Positions 10,288 through 19,786 of a DNA stretch of 64,000 nt are shown piece after piece. The position numbers were made by a program, and so were the translations under genes. Source of the DNA: Sulfitobacter maritimus (lineage in GTDB: Bacteria > Pseudomonadota > Alphaproteobacteria > Rhodobacterales > Rhodobacteraceae); NCBI RefSeq assembly GCF_013346665.1, contig NZ_JABVBB010000034.1:558001-622000 (forward strand), in the 5' to 3' direction. The notes beneath the pieces are model-generated. The model ran no database searches. It saw only the letters and a program-made list of their open reading frames with translations, and had not been told where the DNA came from. How positions within the stretch are numbered: position 1 is the first letter of the stretch; the number at the start of each line of letters is the position of its first letter.

Positions 10288-11154
10288 ATGACGGGAGCGG
10301 GATCGCGCAAGAGAGTGATCGGTGTACTGTGCCTCGTGACGGTCTTGGCGGCCTGTGGCGGTGGTGACGGGCGCTCGGACGGGAGCTTTTTTAACCCGCA
10401 AGAAATCCCGCTGGAAACCTATACCGCTGAGCAGATTTTTGAGCGCGGCGAATATGAGCTTGAGGGCAACAACCCCGGCGAGGCGGCGACCTATTTTGCT
10501 GAGATTGAGCGTCTTTACCCCTATTCCGAATGGGCCAAACGCGCGCTGATTATGCAGGCTTTTGCCTATCACCGCGATCAAGATTACCCCAACAGCCGTT
10601 CTGCCGCACAGCGGTTCATTGACTTCTATCCCGGCGATGATGACGCCGCCTATGCGCAATATCTATTGGCGCTGAGCTACTACGACCAAATTGACGAAGT
10701 GGGCCGCGATCAGGGGCTGACCTTTCAGGCGCTCCAAGCGCTCCGCGCGGTGATTGAGCGCTATCCTGATAGTGAATATGCCCGCGCTGCGATCTTGAAA
10801 TTCGACCTCGCTTTCGACCATCTGGCGGGCAAAGAGATGGAAATCGGCCGCTACTATCTGCGTCGGGATCACTATACCGCCGCGATCAACCGATTCCGTG
10901 TTGTGGTTGAGGATTTTCAGACCACCACCCACACGGCTGAGGCTTTACACCGCCTTGTCGAAGCCTATCTGTCGCTTGGTCTGACGCGTGAGGCGCAGAC
11001 CGCCGCGGCCATTCTGGGCCACAACTACCGCGGCTCTGAGTGGTACCAAGATAGCTATCGCCTGCTGACAGGACGGGGGCTTGCGCCTGCCTTCTATAAG
11101 GACAACTGGCTGGGCGCGGCTTATCGCCAAACCATCAAGGGCGAGTGGCTTTAA
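10288..11154 (+). CDS. bamD: BamD (ComL), outer membrane assembly lipoprotein
   Basis: Periplasm-facing lipoprotein of the BAM complex, which inserts beta-barrels in the outer membrane. From the ATG at 10288 it has 288 residues with a lipoprotein signal ending in the lipobox LAAC (Cys23). TPR-like repeats follow, for example AEQIFERGEYELEGNNPGEA, EWAKRALIMQAFAYH and YPNSRSAAQRFIDFYPG. AAGGGG at 10275-10280 lies 7 nt before this ATG. An upstream in-frame ATG at 10237 would put 17 extra residues before the signal and is less likely. recN follows 32 nt downstream. Confidence 0.93.
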   Translation: MTGAGSRKRVIGVLCLVTVLAACGGGDGRSDGSFFNPQEIPLETYTAEQIFERGEYELEGNNPGEAATYFAEIERLYPYSEWAKRALIMQAFAYHRDQDYPNSRSAAQRFIDFYPGDDDAAYAQYLLALSYYDQIDEVGRDQGLTFQALQALRAVIERYPDSEYARAAILKFDLAFDHLAGKEMEIGRYYLRRDHYTAAINRFRVVVEDFQTTTHTAEALHRLVEAYLSLGLTREAQTAAAILGHNYRGSEWYQDSYRLLTGRGLAPAFYKDNWLGAAYRQTIKGEWL

Positions 11155-11157
11155 GGG

Positions 11158-11175
11158 GGATGGGCAGGCCCATCC
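11158..11175 (+). terminator. Perfect palindrome between bamD and recN, possible weak terminator
   Basis: GGATGGGC-AG-GCCCATCC is a perfect 8-bp inverted repeat 3 nt after the bamD stop, followed a few bases later by TTTT. It may terminate or attenuate transcription before recN, but the T-run is offset. Confidence 0.4.
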
Positions 11176-11186
11176 GACGGTTTTAG

Positions 11187-12857
11187 ATGCTGCGCGGACT
11201 TGATATTTCAGACATGCTGATCATCGACCGGCTGGAGCTTGGCTTCCAGCCGGGTCTGAACGTGCTGACCGGAGAGACCGGCGCGGGCAAGTCGATCTTG
11301 TTGGATTCCCTGGGCTTTGTCTTGGGCTGGCGCGGGCGTGCTGATCTGGTGCGCCAAGGGGCCGATCAGGGCGAGGTGACCGCGTGGTTCGATCTACCGC
11401 CCGGCCACCCGGCCCATGCGGTACTCGACGATGCGGGCCTGCCGGGCGGGGATGAGTTGATCCTGCGGCGGATCAACTCTGCCGACGGGCGCAAGACTGC
11501 TTGGGTCAATGACCGTCGCTGTTCGGGCGAGGTGTTGCGGCGACTGTCTGAAACTTTGGTTGAATTGCACGGCCAGCATGATGACCGTGGCTTGCTGAAC
11601 CCCCGCGGCCACCGGGCGATACTGGACGATTACGCAGGCAACGCGCGGGCCTTGGCCGGCGTGCGCGAAGCATGGCAGGCGCTGGCCGCTGCCCGCAGGG
11701 CCGCAGAGGTTGCCGCAACCGAGCGCGAAGCAATCGCCGCCGAGGAAGAATTCCTCCGGCACGCTGTTGCTGAATTGGACAAACTCGCCCCCGAAGCAGG
11801 CGAAGAAGCCACGCTCGACACCCGCCGCCGCCTGATGCAAAGCGCCGAAAAAATCCGCCGCGACGTGGTAAACGCCTATGAGCTCATGGGGCAGGGCGGG
11901 GCGGAAACCGCGCTTGGCGATGCGCTGCGCTGGCTTGACGGTGTGGCAGACAAGGCCGAGGGCGCGCTTGAAGAGCCTCTGGCCGCGCTCAACCGCGCAA
12001 TGGTTGAGTTGGATGAGGCGATGTCGGGTGTGGCGGATGCTATCGATGGCATGTCCTTTGATCCTTACGAATTAGAAGCCTGCGAAGAGCGCCTGTTCGC
12101 GATCCGCGGGCTGGCACGTAAACATGACGTGCAACCGGATGAGTTGGCGGGCTTCGCCGATACGCTGCGCAGCAAGCTCGACGCGCTCGACGCAGGCGAG
12201 GCGGCGCAGGCCGAGCTTGAGCAGGCCGTGCGCGATGCGCAGGCGCTCTATGACCAACGTGCCACCGCACTGACCGAGAAACGGCGCAAATCGGCCGCCA
12301 AACTCGACAAGGCCGTGGCCGCAGAACTGGCCCCGCTCAAAATGGAGCGGGCGGTATTCGTCACCCAGATCACAGAAGAGCCCGCAGGCCCCGAGGGCCG
12401 CGATGCGGTGTCCTTTACCGTGGCAACCAACCCCGGCGCGCCAGCAGGCCCCTTGGGCAAGATTGCCTCAGGCGGGGAACTCAGCCGCTTCCTACTCGCG
12501 CTCAAAGTCTGCCTGACCCAAAGCCAATCCGGCCTGACCCTGATCTTTGACGAGATCGACCGGGGCGTCGGTGGTGCGACTGCCGATGCCGTGGGACGGC
12601 GTTTGCAGGCGCTGGCGGCGGAGGGCCAAGTGCTGGTGGTGACACACTCGCCGCAGGTGGCGGCCCTCGGTGCGCATCACTGGCGGGTCGAAAAATCGGT
12701 GGCCAAGGGGATGACGACCTCTACCGTCGTGCCACTGGCCTCCGCCGAACGCGTGGATGAGGTGGCCCGCATGTTGGCGGGCGACACGATCACTGACGCC
12801 GCCCGTGCTGCCGCCGAAGCATTGCTCCAAGGGCAACAGGCTGCAACGACTTCATAA
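11187..12857 (+). CDS. recN: RecN, DNA double-strand break repair ATPase
   Basis: SMC-like ATPase that acts early in recombinational repair of double-strand breaks. The 556 residues have Walker A GETGAGKS (29-36), a central coiled-coil region rich in A, E and R (about 150-380), the ABC signature near KIASGGELSRFLLALK (about 428) and Walker B LIFDEIDRGVGG (about 451). The H-loop lies in VVTHSPQVAALG. It follows bamD by 32 nt, an arrangement I recall from related alphaproteobacteria. No clear SOS box was recognised upstream. Confidence 0.96.
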   Translation: MLRGLDISDMLIIDRLELGFQPGLNVLTGETGAGKSILLDSLGFVLGWRGRADLVRQGADQGEVTAWFDLPPGHPAHAVLDDAGLPGGDELILRRINSADGRKTAWVNDRRCSGEVLRRLSETLVELHGQHDDRGLLNPRGHRAILDDYAGNARALAGVREAWQALAAARRAAEVAATEREAIAAEEEFLRHAVAELDKLAPEAGEEATLDTRRRLMQSAEKIRRDVVNAYELMGQGGAETALGDALRWLDGVADKAEGALEEPLAALNRAMVELDEAMSGVADAIDGMSFDPYELEACEERLFAIRGLARKHDVQPDELAGFADTLRSKLDALDAGEAAQAELEQAVRDAQALYDQRATALTEKRRKSAAKLDKAVAAELAPLKMERAVFVTQITEEPAGPEGRDAVSFTVATNPGAPAGPLGKIASGGELSRFLLALKVCLTQSQSGLTLIFDEIDRGVGGATADAVGRRLQALAAEGQVLVVTHSPQVAALGAHHWRVEKSVAKGMTTSTVVPLASAERVDEVARMLAGDTITDAARAAAEALLQGQQAATTS

Positions 12858-12906
12858 ATGACGGTTTTATGCTGAGGCCGCTTGTCCTAGACAGGGGGGC
12901 GTTCCC

Positions 12907-14607
12907 TTGGTCAAATCCCTTATGTCCCCGTCTGATCACTCCTTTTTTGCACAGCAGGTCAAACAGGCCCTTGGCGGCTGTAAAAAAGGCTGGGAGATCC
13001 TGCGCACGCGCGGGCCGGGGAAAGTCACCTTTTGGTTCATCGCGCTGTTGGTCGGCATTGCTGCTGGCTTTGCTGCGCTGTTTTTCCGTAAGGGAATTAA
13101 CTGGTTGCAGGCCACGCTCTACGGTACCGACGATGTGCAGTTCTTGCATAGTTTTCTGGCCGGTCTGCCGTGGTACTGGGTCGTTCTGATCCCCACCATT
13201 GGCGGTCTGCTGGTCGGGCTGATCCTGCACCGTTTCACTAATGACGGCCGCGCGCGCACCGTGGGCGACGTGATCCTTGGTGCGGCCATGCATGATGGCC
13301 GGGTCGAGACCCGCGCCGGGGTGGCCTCGGCGCTCGCCTCGCTCATCACGCTGTCGACAGGCGGCTCATCGGGCCGCGAAGGGCCGGTGGTGCATCTCGC
13401 GGCGGTGATCTCGACCAAGGTCAGCCGCTTGATCAAGGCCGATGGCATCACCGGGCGCGACCTTTTGGGCTGCGCTGTCGCCGCTGCTGTCTCTGCAAGT
13501 TTCAACGCCCCCATTGCGGGCGCACTCTTCGCGCTTGAGGTGGTGCTACGCCACTTCGCCGTACACGCCTTTGCGCCCATCGTAATCGCCTCGGTCGCGG
13601 GGACGGTGATCAACCGGTTGGAGTTCGGCGGACTGACGGAGTTTCTATTGCCGACCCTTGGGGACGTACAATTCTACGTCGAACTGCCCGCTTTTCTGCT
13701 GCTCGGCCTGACCTGCGGCGGCGTTTCGGTCGTGTTAATGTGGGCGATCTTCTGGGCCGAGGATTTCGGCAACTACTTGCAAGCGCGCACCGGCCTTCGG
13801 CGCTGGCTGCGTCCGGCCGTGGCGGGGGCGGTGCTGGGCGTCATGGCGCTGTGGTTTCCGCATATCATCGGCGTTGGCTATGAAACGACTTCGCGGGCGC
13901 TCACCGGTGAGTTGCTGCTGCACGAGGTGATCGTCTTTGCCGTGCTTAAAGTGGCCGCCGTGGCGGTCACCTTTGGCGGGCGCATGGGCGGCGGGGTCTT
14001 TTCACCCTCGCTCATGGTCGGCGCGCTTACTGGGCTGGCCTTTGGCCTGATTGCGACCGGCGTCTTCCCCGAGGTCTCTGGCTCTTCCTCCCTCTATGCG
14101 CTCGCAGGCATGGGGGCCGTGGCCGCCGCCGTGCTGGGTGCGCCGATTTCAACCACATTGATCGTGTTCGAGATGACGGGCGACTGGCAAACCGGCCTTG
14201 CCGTCATGGTTGCAGTCAGCATGTCCACCGCGTTGGCCTCGCGGTTGGTGGACCGGTCTTTTTTCCTCACTCAGATGGAGCGGCGCGGGCTGCATCTGGC
14301 CGCTGGCCCGCAGGCCTATCTCCTATCGATGTTCATGGTGGCCCGTATCATGCGCCGCCCCGACGACGCCGATGCCGCGTCGGAGGAGGAATGTTGGGAC
14401 CTGATCGACCAAGGCACCTATATCGACGGGAGCGCCACGCTAGAAGCCGCGCTGCCGATGTTTGACCAGACGGAAAAGAACTTCATCCCGGTGGTGACCC
14501 TCAGCGCCAATGCGCCGCCCGAACTTCTGGGCGCGCTCTTTCACGTCGACGCGCTCAAAGCCTATAACCGCGCGCTGGCCGCCACCGCCGCCGAGGAACA
14601 CTCCTGA
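12907..14607 (+). CDS. CLC-family anion channel/transporter with C-terminal CBS-like region
   Basis: Multi-helix inner-membrane anion transporter. The 566 residues show the gating-Glu motif GREGP (about 155-159), the helix segment GGGVFSPSLMVGAL and a closing FEMTGDWQ motif. The C-terminal ~90 residues look like a CBS pair. The first filter motif of CLC proteins (GSGIP type) is replaced by NDGRARTVGD (about 111), and the internal proton Glu position reads LEVVL rather than LEEM. Anion specificity and channel versus antiporter mode are therefore open. The start is TTG at 12907, with AGGGGGG about 8 nt upstream; an ATG at 12922 is an alternative. Confidence 0.88.
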   Translation: MVKSLMSPSDHSFFAQQVKQALGGCKKGWEILRTRGPGKVTFWFIALLVGIAAGFAALFFRKGINWLQATLYGTDDVQFLHSFLAGLPWYWVVLIPTIGGLLVGLILHRFTNDGRARTVGDVILGAAMHDGRVETRAGVASALASLITLSTGGSSGREGPVVHLAAVISTKVSRLIKADGITGRDLLGCAVAAAVSASFNAPIAGALFALEVVLRHFAVHAFAPIVIASVAGTVINRLEFGGLTEFLLPTLGDVQFYVELPAFLLLGLTCGGVSVVLMWAIFWAEDFGNYLQARTGLRRWLRPAVAGAVLGVMALWFPHIIGVGYETTSRALTGELLLHEVIVFAVLKVAAVAVTFGGRMGGGVFSPSLMVGALTGLAFGLIATGVFPEVSGSSSLYALAGMGAVAAAVLGAPISTTLIVFEMTGDWQTGLAVMVAVSMSTALASRLVDRSFFLTQMERRGLHLAAGPQAYLLSMFMVARIMRRPDDADAASEEECWDLIDQGTYIDGSATLEAALPMFDQTEKNFIPVVTLSANAPPELLGALFHVDALKAYNRALAATAAEEHS

Positions 14608-14613
14608 CCCGGT

Positions 14614-14958
14614 TCAGATCTGTTCGACGGCAATCTCATCAATCGGATAAAAGGCGAGGTGATCTTTGATCTCAGCCACGGCGGGCTTTGGATCTTCATA
14701 GGACCAGACCACATCCTCCAGTGTCCGGCTCTTGGTGACCACGGAATAATAGGTCGCATCGCCCTTATGCGGGCAGTGGGTGGACTTTTCCGACGCATCC
14801 AGAAAGGCCAGAGCGACATCGCCCCGCGGAAAATAGATGACCGGGGGGTAATCCCCTTCGCGCAGCTCCAGCGCCCGTTTGGATTCGCCCAAAACGGCTC
14901 CGCCCGCACGGACAACCCAAGTGCCCGGTGCCTCAGTGATCCTAATATGGTCGGCCAT
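14614..14958 (-). CDS. DUF427 domain protein
   Basis: A 114-residue small protein with the DUF427 signature HCPHKGDATYYS (61-72) and a preceding VIYFPRGDVALAFLDAS strand-turn. The biochemical function of the family is not established. It lies on the minus strand downstream of the aminopeptidase gene (33 nt gap) and converges on the CLC gene, whose stop is 6 nt away. No signal peptide or membrane segment is visible, so it is probably cytoplasmic. Confidence 0.88.
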   Translation of the reverse strand: MADHIRITEAPGTWVVRAGGAVLGESKRALELREGDYPPVIYFPRGDVALAFLDASEKSTHCPHKGDATYYSVVTKSRTLEDVVWSYEDPKPAVAEIKDHLAFYPIDEIAVEQI

Positions 14959-14990
14959 GCGCCACTCCCTGATTTGTTAAAACCAGACGC

Positions 14991-16781
14991 TCATAGCGGC
15001 GCCGTTGCCGCATCCAACCATAGTTTTGCCGCCTGCGATACCCGCGGGCCGATCTTTTCCGCAACGTCGCGGTGGTAGGCATCGAGCCAGTCACGGGCCT
15101 CAGCGCTCAGGCCCGCCAGATCAATCAGACGCCGATCAATCGGAACAAAGGTCAGGGTGCGCCAATCCAGCATCTTGCGATGCGCATCACCGCCGGGCAG
15201 GGGGGCCGCTTCCTGCACCACCAGAAGATTCTCAAGTCGAATGCCAAACGCGCCTTCGCGGTAATAGCCGGGCTCATTGCTCAGGATCATACCCGGCTGC
15301 AAAGGCACATGACTTAAACGGCTCAGCCGCTGCGGCCCTTCATGAACCGACAGATAGGCCCCGACACCATGACCCAACCCATGGTCAAAATCTTGCCCTG
15401 CCATCCACAGCGGAAGCCGACCCAGCATCTCAATGTCGCGCCCCGCCAGCCCGCGCGGCCAGCGCAAACGGCTCATCGCGATCATGCCAGAGAGGACCCG
15501 CGTAAAAGCAGCAGACGCCTCCGCCGCCGGCTGGCCGATCGCGACGGTTCGGGTGATGTCTGTTGTACCGTCGAGATACTGCCCCCCGCTGTCGAGCACC
15601 AGCAGATGACCGTCCTGCAAAACAGAATCGGTCTCCTCCGTCACCCGGTAGTGCATGATCGCGCCATTTGGGCCGGTGCCTGCGATGGTCTCGAAGCTGA
15701 TGTCGCGCAGGGCAGGATCGCGCCGCCGCAGTTCCTCCAGCCGCTGCACCACCTGCGTCTCAGTGACGCTGCCGGGCGCTTGTGCATCCAACCAAGCCAG
15801 CAGTTCCACCACAGCCGCCCCATCGCGCAAATGCGCCTCCGCCGCGCCAGAGATCTCTGCCTCATTCTTACAGGCTTTCGGCAGCGCACAGGGGTCCTCT
15901 CCCCAAACCGCACGGTCGTCCAATAGGTCAACCAAGGCCACAGGAACGCTCTGTTGTTCGACACGCACCGGCCCCTCAAACACCCCCAAATAGTCCGGCA
16001 AAGTCTCAGGGTCGTGGCGAACAACCTGATCCCCCAAATGCGCCTCTAAACCGACGAGCTTCTCCGCAGGCATAAAAAGATCAACCCGGCCATCGTCATG
16101 TAACACAGCAAAACCATGCGCCACTGGATTGCGCGGAATATCCTGCCCCCGCAGATTCAAAAGCCAGTTGTGGCTATCAGGCAAGGTGATCAGCGCCGCC
16201 TTCTGCCCCGCCGCCCGCAGGCTCTGTGCCAATCGTTGACGTTTCGACTGATGGCTTTCCCCAGCATAGGCGATCGGATGCGCCTGCACCTTGCCCATCG
16301 GCGCGTCGGGCTGATCCGGCCAGATCCGGTCCACAAGGTTCTCCACGGCCTGCAGACTGATCCCGCTGCCCTGCAACCCGTCCTCAATGGCCGTCACTTG
16401 ACTGGGCGTATGCAACCAAGGATCAAACCCCACGACGCCACCCTGAGGGAGGTGATCCTTCAACCAATCCGCCAAAGACACCTCCGGCCACGGCACCGGC
16501 GTAAACTCCTCCGCGACCTGCGCTTTCACCTGCGTGCGGTAGCGCCCGTCAATAAAAACGCCCGCCACATCGCGCAACGCAGCACAAAACCCGGCCGAGC
16601 CGGTAAACCCTGTCAGCCACGCCAAACGATCATCGCGCGGCGCAACATATTCCCCCTGATACGCATCCGCACGCGGCACCAGAAACCCGTCCAGTCCCAC
16701 ACGCGCCATCTCTGCCCGCAGCGCCGCCAGCCGCGGCGGCCCCTGTTCCGGACGCGCGGTGACCTCGAAACTCTGGAACAC
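14991..16781 (-). CDS. pepP: Aminopeptidase P-type metallopeptidase (M24B)
   Basis: Xaa-Pro aminopeptidase: a two-metal enzyme that removes an N-terminal residue preceding proline. The 596-residue protein has two N-terminal creatinase-like domains (LVPRADAYQGEYVAP; WLTGFTGSAG) and a C-terminal pita-bread domain. Metal ligands lie in LDSGGQYLDGTTDITRT (two Asp, about 395-407), GHGVGAYLSVHEGP (His, about 470), NEPGYY (Glu, about 501) and IRLENL (Glu, about 515). The length fits the long eukaryote-like form. I chose the GTG at 16781 because GAAGGAGGGG lies directly upstream and MFQSFEV is a natural N-terminus; the ATG at 16796 overlaps that ribosome site. Confidence 0.93.
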   Translation of the reverse strand: MFQSFEVTARPEQGPPRLAALRAEMARVGLDGFLVPRADAYQGEYVAPRDDRLAWLTGFTGSAGFCAALRDVAGVFIDGRYRTQVKAQVAEEFTPVPWPEVSLADWLKDHLPQGGVVGFDPWLHTPSQVTAIEDGLQGSGISLQAVENLVDRIWPDQPDAPMGKVQAHPIAYAGESHQSKRQRLAQSLRAAGQKAALITLPDSHNWLLNLRGQDIPRNPVAHGFAVLHDDGRVDLFMPAEKLVGLEAHLGDQVVRHDPETLPDYLGVFEGPVRVEQQSVPVALVDLLDDRAVWGEDPCALPKACKNEAEISGAAEAHLRDGAAVVELLAWLDAQAPGSVTETQVVQRLEELRRRDPALRDISFETIAGTGPNGAIMHYRVTEETDSVLQDGHLLVLDSGGQYLDGTTDITRTVAIGQPAAEASAAFTRVLSGMIAMSRLRWPRGLAGRDIEMLGRLPLWMAGQDFDHGLGHGVGAYLSVHEGPQRLSRLSHVPLQPGMILSNEPGYYREGAFGIRLENLLVVQEAAPLPGGDAHRKMLDWRTLTFVPIDRRLIDLAGLSAEARDWLDAYHRDVAEKIGPRVSQAAKLWLDAATAPL

Positions 16782-16821
16782 ACGCCCCTCCTTCATCCTT
16801 TTTCAAATACCGTCCGACGGC

Positions 16822-18696
16822 TCAACCCACGCGACGCATGCCCATGACACGCGCCCGTTTGCGCGGATCACTGTCAAACAGCGCGGCCAACTGCTCGGTC
16901 ATCGCCCCCGCAAGCTGATCGACATCCGTGATCGTTACAGCGCGGTCATAATAGCGCGTCACATCATGGCCGATCCCAATGGCAAGCAGTTCCACTGCAC
17001 GGCGTTTTTCAACCATCGCAATCACATCGCGAAGGTGCTTTTCCAGATAATTCGCCGGGTTCACCGACAGTGTGCTGTCATCCACCGGGGCGCCATCGGA
17101 AATCACCATCAAGATTTTGCGTGCCTCATGCCGCGCCAGCATCCGACGGTGCGCCCATTCCAGCGCCTCGCCGTCGATGTTTTCCTTCAACAGCCCCTCT
17201 TTCATCATAAGCCCAAGATGATCGCGGGTTCGCCGCCACGGCGCATCGGCAGACTTGTAGATGATATGCCGCAGATCATTGAGCCGCCCGGGCTGTGCAG
17301 GACGCCCGTCGTTTAGCCACGCTTCACGCGCCTGACCGCCCTTCCACGCGCGGGTGGTGAAGCCGAGGATTTCGACCTTCACGTTACACCGCTCCAGCGT
17401 ACGCGCCAGCACATCCGCGCAGATCGCGGCGATGGAGATGGGCCGCCCGCGCATGGAGCCAGAGTTATCCAAGAGCAGCGTCACCACCGTATCGCGGAAC
17501 TCGGTATCTTTTTCGATCTTGAAGCTCAGCGGTGTTGTGGGGTTGGCCACCACCCGCGCAAGGCGGCCCGCATCCAGCGTGCCTTCTTCTAAATCAAACT
17601 CCCATGAGCGGTTCTGCTGCGCTTGCAAACGCCGTTGCAGCTTGTTCGCCAAGCGGCCCACAGCACCTTTGAGCGGCTCTAACTGCTGATCCAAATAGGC
17701 GCGCAGACGTTCCAATTCGATCGGTTCGGCCAATTCCTCGGCCCCGATCACCTCGTCATGCGCGCTCAGATAGACGCGGTATTCCGGGTCCGCGTCGGAC
17801 ACCGGCGGTGGGGGGGGCGGGTCCATCGGGGCGTCGCCTTCGGGCATCTCCGCGTCGTCGCCCAACTCCTGATCGGCGTCATCATCCATCGAGACCTGCG
17901 CCTGACTTTCGTCCTGCTGCTGCTCTTGGCTGTTCTCTGGCGTGCCCTCGGCCTCTTCCTCGTCCTTATCGTCTTGGCCGCTGCTGTCGGGGTCTTGCTC
18001 CTCCTCGGCACCTTCTTCGGCTTGATCCTCTTGTTCGTCGTCTTGGCTGTCCGGATCATCGCCCAGCTGATCGCCATAGCCGAGGTCCGAGATCATCTTG
18101 CGTGCCAGACGGGCAAAGGCGGCTTGGTCAGCAAGGCTGCTATCCACCCCTTCCAATGTGCCCCCGGCCTGATCCTCAATGAAACCGCGCCAAAGCTCCA
18201 TGGCGTTCTCGGCCCCCGCCGGCAGGTCGCGCCCGGTGGCCAGATGGCGCACCATATAGCCTGCCGCCGCGGCAAGCGGCACGTCACTGGCCTGTTTGGC
18301 TTGATCATAGCCCTTGCGCAGGGCGTCGTGCTTGATTTTGACGTCGATGTTCCCCGCCGTGCCGGGCATATCCCGCGCGCCCATCGCTTCGCAACGCGCA
18401 GTTTCCATCGCCTCGTAAAGATCACGCGCCATATCACCTTGGGGCGCGTAGCGCGCATGGGTGGCGTCATCGTGGTAGCGTCGGTTCAGCGCCAGCGCAT
18501 CGGCGGTGCCGCGGGCCAGCAGAACCTCCTCCCGGGTCATCCGTCGGCTGACCTGTGGCAAGCGCATGGAATCGCCAGAAAGCCCTGACGGATCAACGGA
18601 GTAGCTGACATTCAACTCCGTGTCATCGGCCATGACCTTGGTCGCCTCAGCGAGCGCCTTTTTGAATGCGTCAGCGGGGTTGTCGGATTTCTTCAT
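16822..18696 (-). CDS. cobT: CobT, aerobic cobaltochelatase subunit
   Basis: Subunit of the CobNST cobaltochelatase, which inserts cobalt into hydrogenobyrinic acid diamide in aerobic B12 synthesis. The 624 residues have a conserved N-terminal helical domain, a very acidic and Q/E-rich central region (about 205-300, ending in a run of six prolines) and a C-terminal von Willebrand A domain with the MIDAS motif DNSGSM (about 408). The acidic linker is a family hallmark. CobS, its AAA+ partner, is encoded about 1.1 kb upstream on the same strand, with an inverted PRC-barrel gene in between. CobN is not in this window. Confidence 0.95.
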   Translation of the reverse strand: MKKSDNPADAFKKALAEATKVMADDTELNVSYSVDPSGLSGDSMRLPQVSRRMTREEVLLARGTADALALNRRYHDDATHARYAPQGDMARDLYEAMETARCEAMGARDMPGTAGNIDVKIKHDALRKGYDQAKQASDVPLAAAAGYMVRHLATGRDLPAGAENAMELWRGFIEDQAGGTLEGVDSSLADQAAFARLARKMISDLGYGDQLGDDPDSQDDEQEDQAEEGAEEEQDPDSSGQDDKDEEEAEGTPENSQEQQQDESQAQVSMDDDADQELGDDAEMPEGDAPMDPPPPPPVSDADPEYRVYLSAHDEVIGAEELAEPIELERLRAYLDQQLEPLKGAVGRLANKLQRRLQAQQNRSWEFDLEEGTLDAGRLARVVANPTTPLSFKIEKDTEFRDTVVTLLLDNSGSMRGRPISIAAICADVLARTLERCNVKVEILGFTTRAWKGGQAREAWLNDGRPAQPGRLNDLRHIIYKSADAPWRRTRDHLGLMMKEGLLKENIDGEALEWAHRRMLARHEARKILMVISDGAPVDDSTLSVNPANYLEKHLRDVIAMVEKRRAVELLAIGIGHDVTRYYDRAVTITDVDQLAGAMTEQLAALFDSDPRKRARVMGMRRVG

Positions 18697-18911
18697 GAGC
18701 CCATGCCTCTGTCAGCTTTGGTAAGAGGTTTGGCAGGTTTTCGCAGGCGGGTCAAAGGGGCAGGGCGCGGTCTCAATGCGCCAGTTCCTGCCCATAGCTC
18801 CCTCTAAGCGGGAACCCCCATCCCCGGATCGGGATTTGTCCAGCAGTCGACGCAACGGTGCCGCTCTGAACCCTTGGCAGCAACGCGTCTTAGCAAGTAG
18901 GAGTGAGGAAA

Positions 18912-19712
18912 ATGACCAATTTTATGCAACAGGCCAGTCGTTTGGCGATGATTGCTGTTTTGGGCGCGGCCCCCCTTGCCGTTGCGGCGCAAGATGACGC
19001 GGTGAAGCCCGCTGACGGCGAAGTGACCACCGAAGCACCGCAGACTGACGCCGCGCAGACCGAAGAGACAGTGGATGCCGATGCCGCTGCGGATGCCACC
19101 GAGACTGATACAGAGGTCGAAACCGACACCGCTGGCGCAGCCGAAGCTGATGCCGAAGTAGAGACGGACAGCGCAGAGATGCCTGCGACTGACGACGCTA
19201 CGGACACCGCCACCGCCCCGGCCAGCGATGCGACTGACACCGCCGAAATGCCGATGACCGACGACCCCGCGGCGGCTGACACCGTTGCCGAAGCGCCTGT
19301 GGAAGAACCCGCAAAGCCCGTCGAAGGCCAGATCACCATGCAAAGCGAGAACACGATTCTCGCGGAAGACCTGATCGGCAGCAACATCTACTCCGATGCG
19401 GGGGAAAAGATTGGGGATGTGGATGACTTGATCGTGAACCTTGACGGCTCCGTCGAGGGTGTCGTGATCGGTGTCGGTGGTTTCCTTGGCATTGGCGAGA
19501 AATGGGTCGCGGTGAAGATGGACAGTCTTTCCACCATGACCGACGAAAGCGGCGCGCTGCGTCTGGTCTCGTCAGCGACCAAAGCGGACCTTGAGGCTGC
19601 CGAAGCCTTTAAAACCGCGCAGGACATGAAAGCCGAGCAGCAGGCGCTGGAAAGCACTGTCCCGCAGGACCCGAACGCGGCTGAAACCGCGGAGCCGGTG
19701 CCAGCGGATTAA
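18912..19712 (+). CDS. Secreted acidic PRC-barrel domain protein
   Basis: A 266-residue exported protein. The N-terminus MTNFMQQASRLAMIAVL plus a small-residue stretch ending AVAAQ looks like a Sec signal. Residues ~30-140 are low-complexity and very acidic (D, E, T, A). A PRC-barrel domain follows (DLIGSNIYSDAGEKIGDVDDLI and a second strand set around VIGVGGFLGIGEKWVAVK), then a Q/A-rich tail. The start is the ATG at 18912, with AGGAG 9 nt upstream; GTG at 18903 is too close to that site. It lies inverted between cobS and cobT. The role is unknown; PRC-barrels often bind partners at surfaces or membranes. Confidence 0.85.
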   Translation: MTNFMQQASRLAMIAVLGAAPLAVAAQDDAVKPADGEVTTEAPQTDAAQTEETVDADAAADATETDTEVETDTAGAAEADAEVETDSAEMPATDDATDTATAPASDATDTAEMPMTDDPAAADTVAEAPVEEPAKPVEGQITMQSENTILAEDLIGSNIYSDAGEKIGDVDDLIVNLDGSVEGVVIGVGGFLGIGEKWVAVKMDSLSTMTDESGALRLVSSATKADLEAAEAFKTAQDMKAEQQALESTVPQDPNAAETAEPVPAD

Positions 19713-19734
19713 CCTCGCAAGGCTACCAACGACG

Positions 19735-19762
19735 AAGGGGCGCTGGTTCAGCGCCCCTTTTT
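19735..19762. terminator. Bidirectional terminator between PRC-barrel gene and cobS
   Basis: Stem GGGGCGCT / AGCGCCCC (19737-19744, 19750-19757) with a 5-nt loop and T-run 19758-19762. A flanking AA at 19735 makes it usable from the minus strand as well. It serves the PRC-barrel gene on (+) and the 3' end of cobS on (-). Confidence 0.88.
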
Positions 19763-19786
19763 AATGTTTGGTGATTGTCTACTCGG

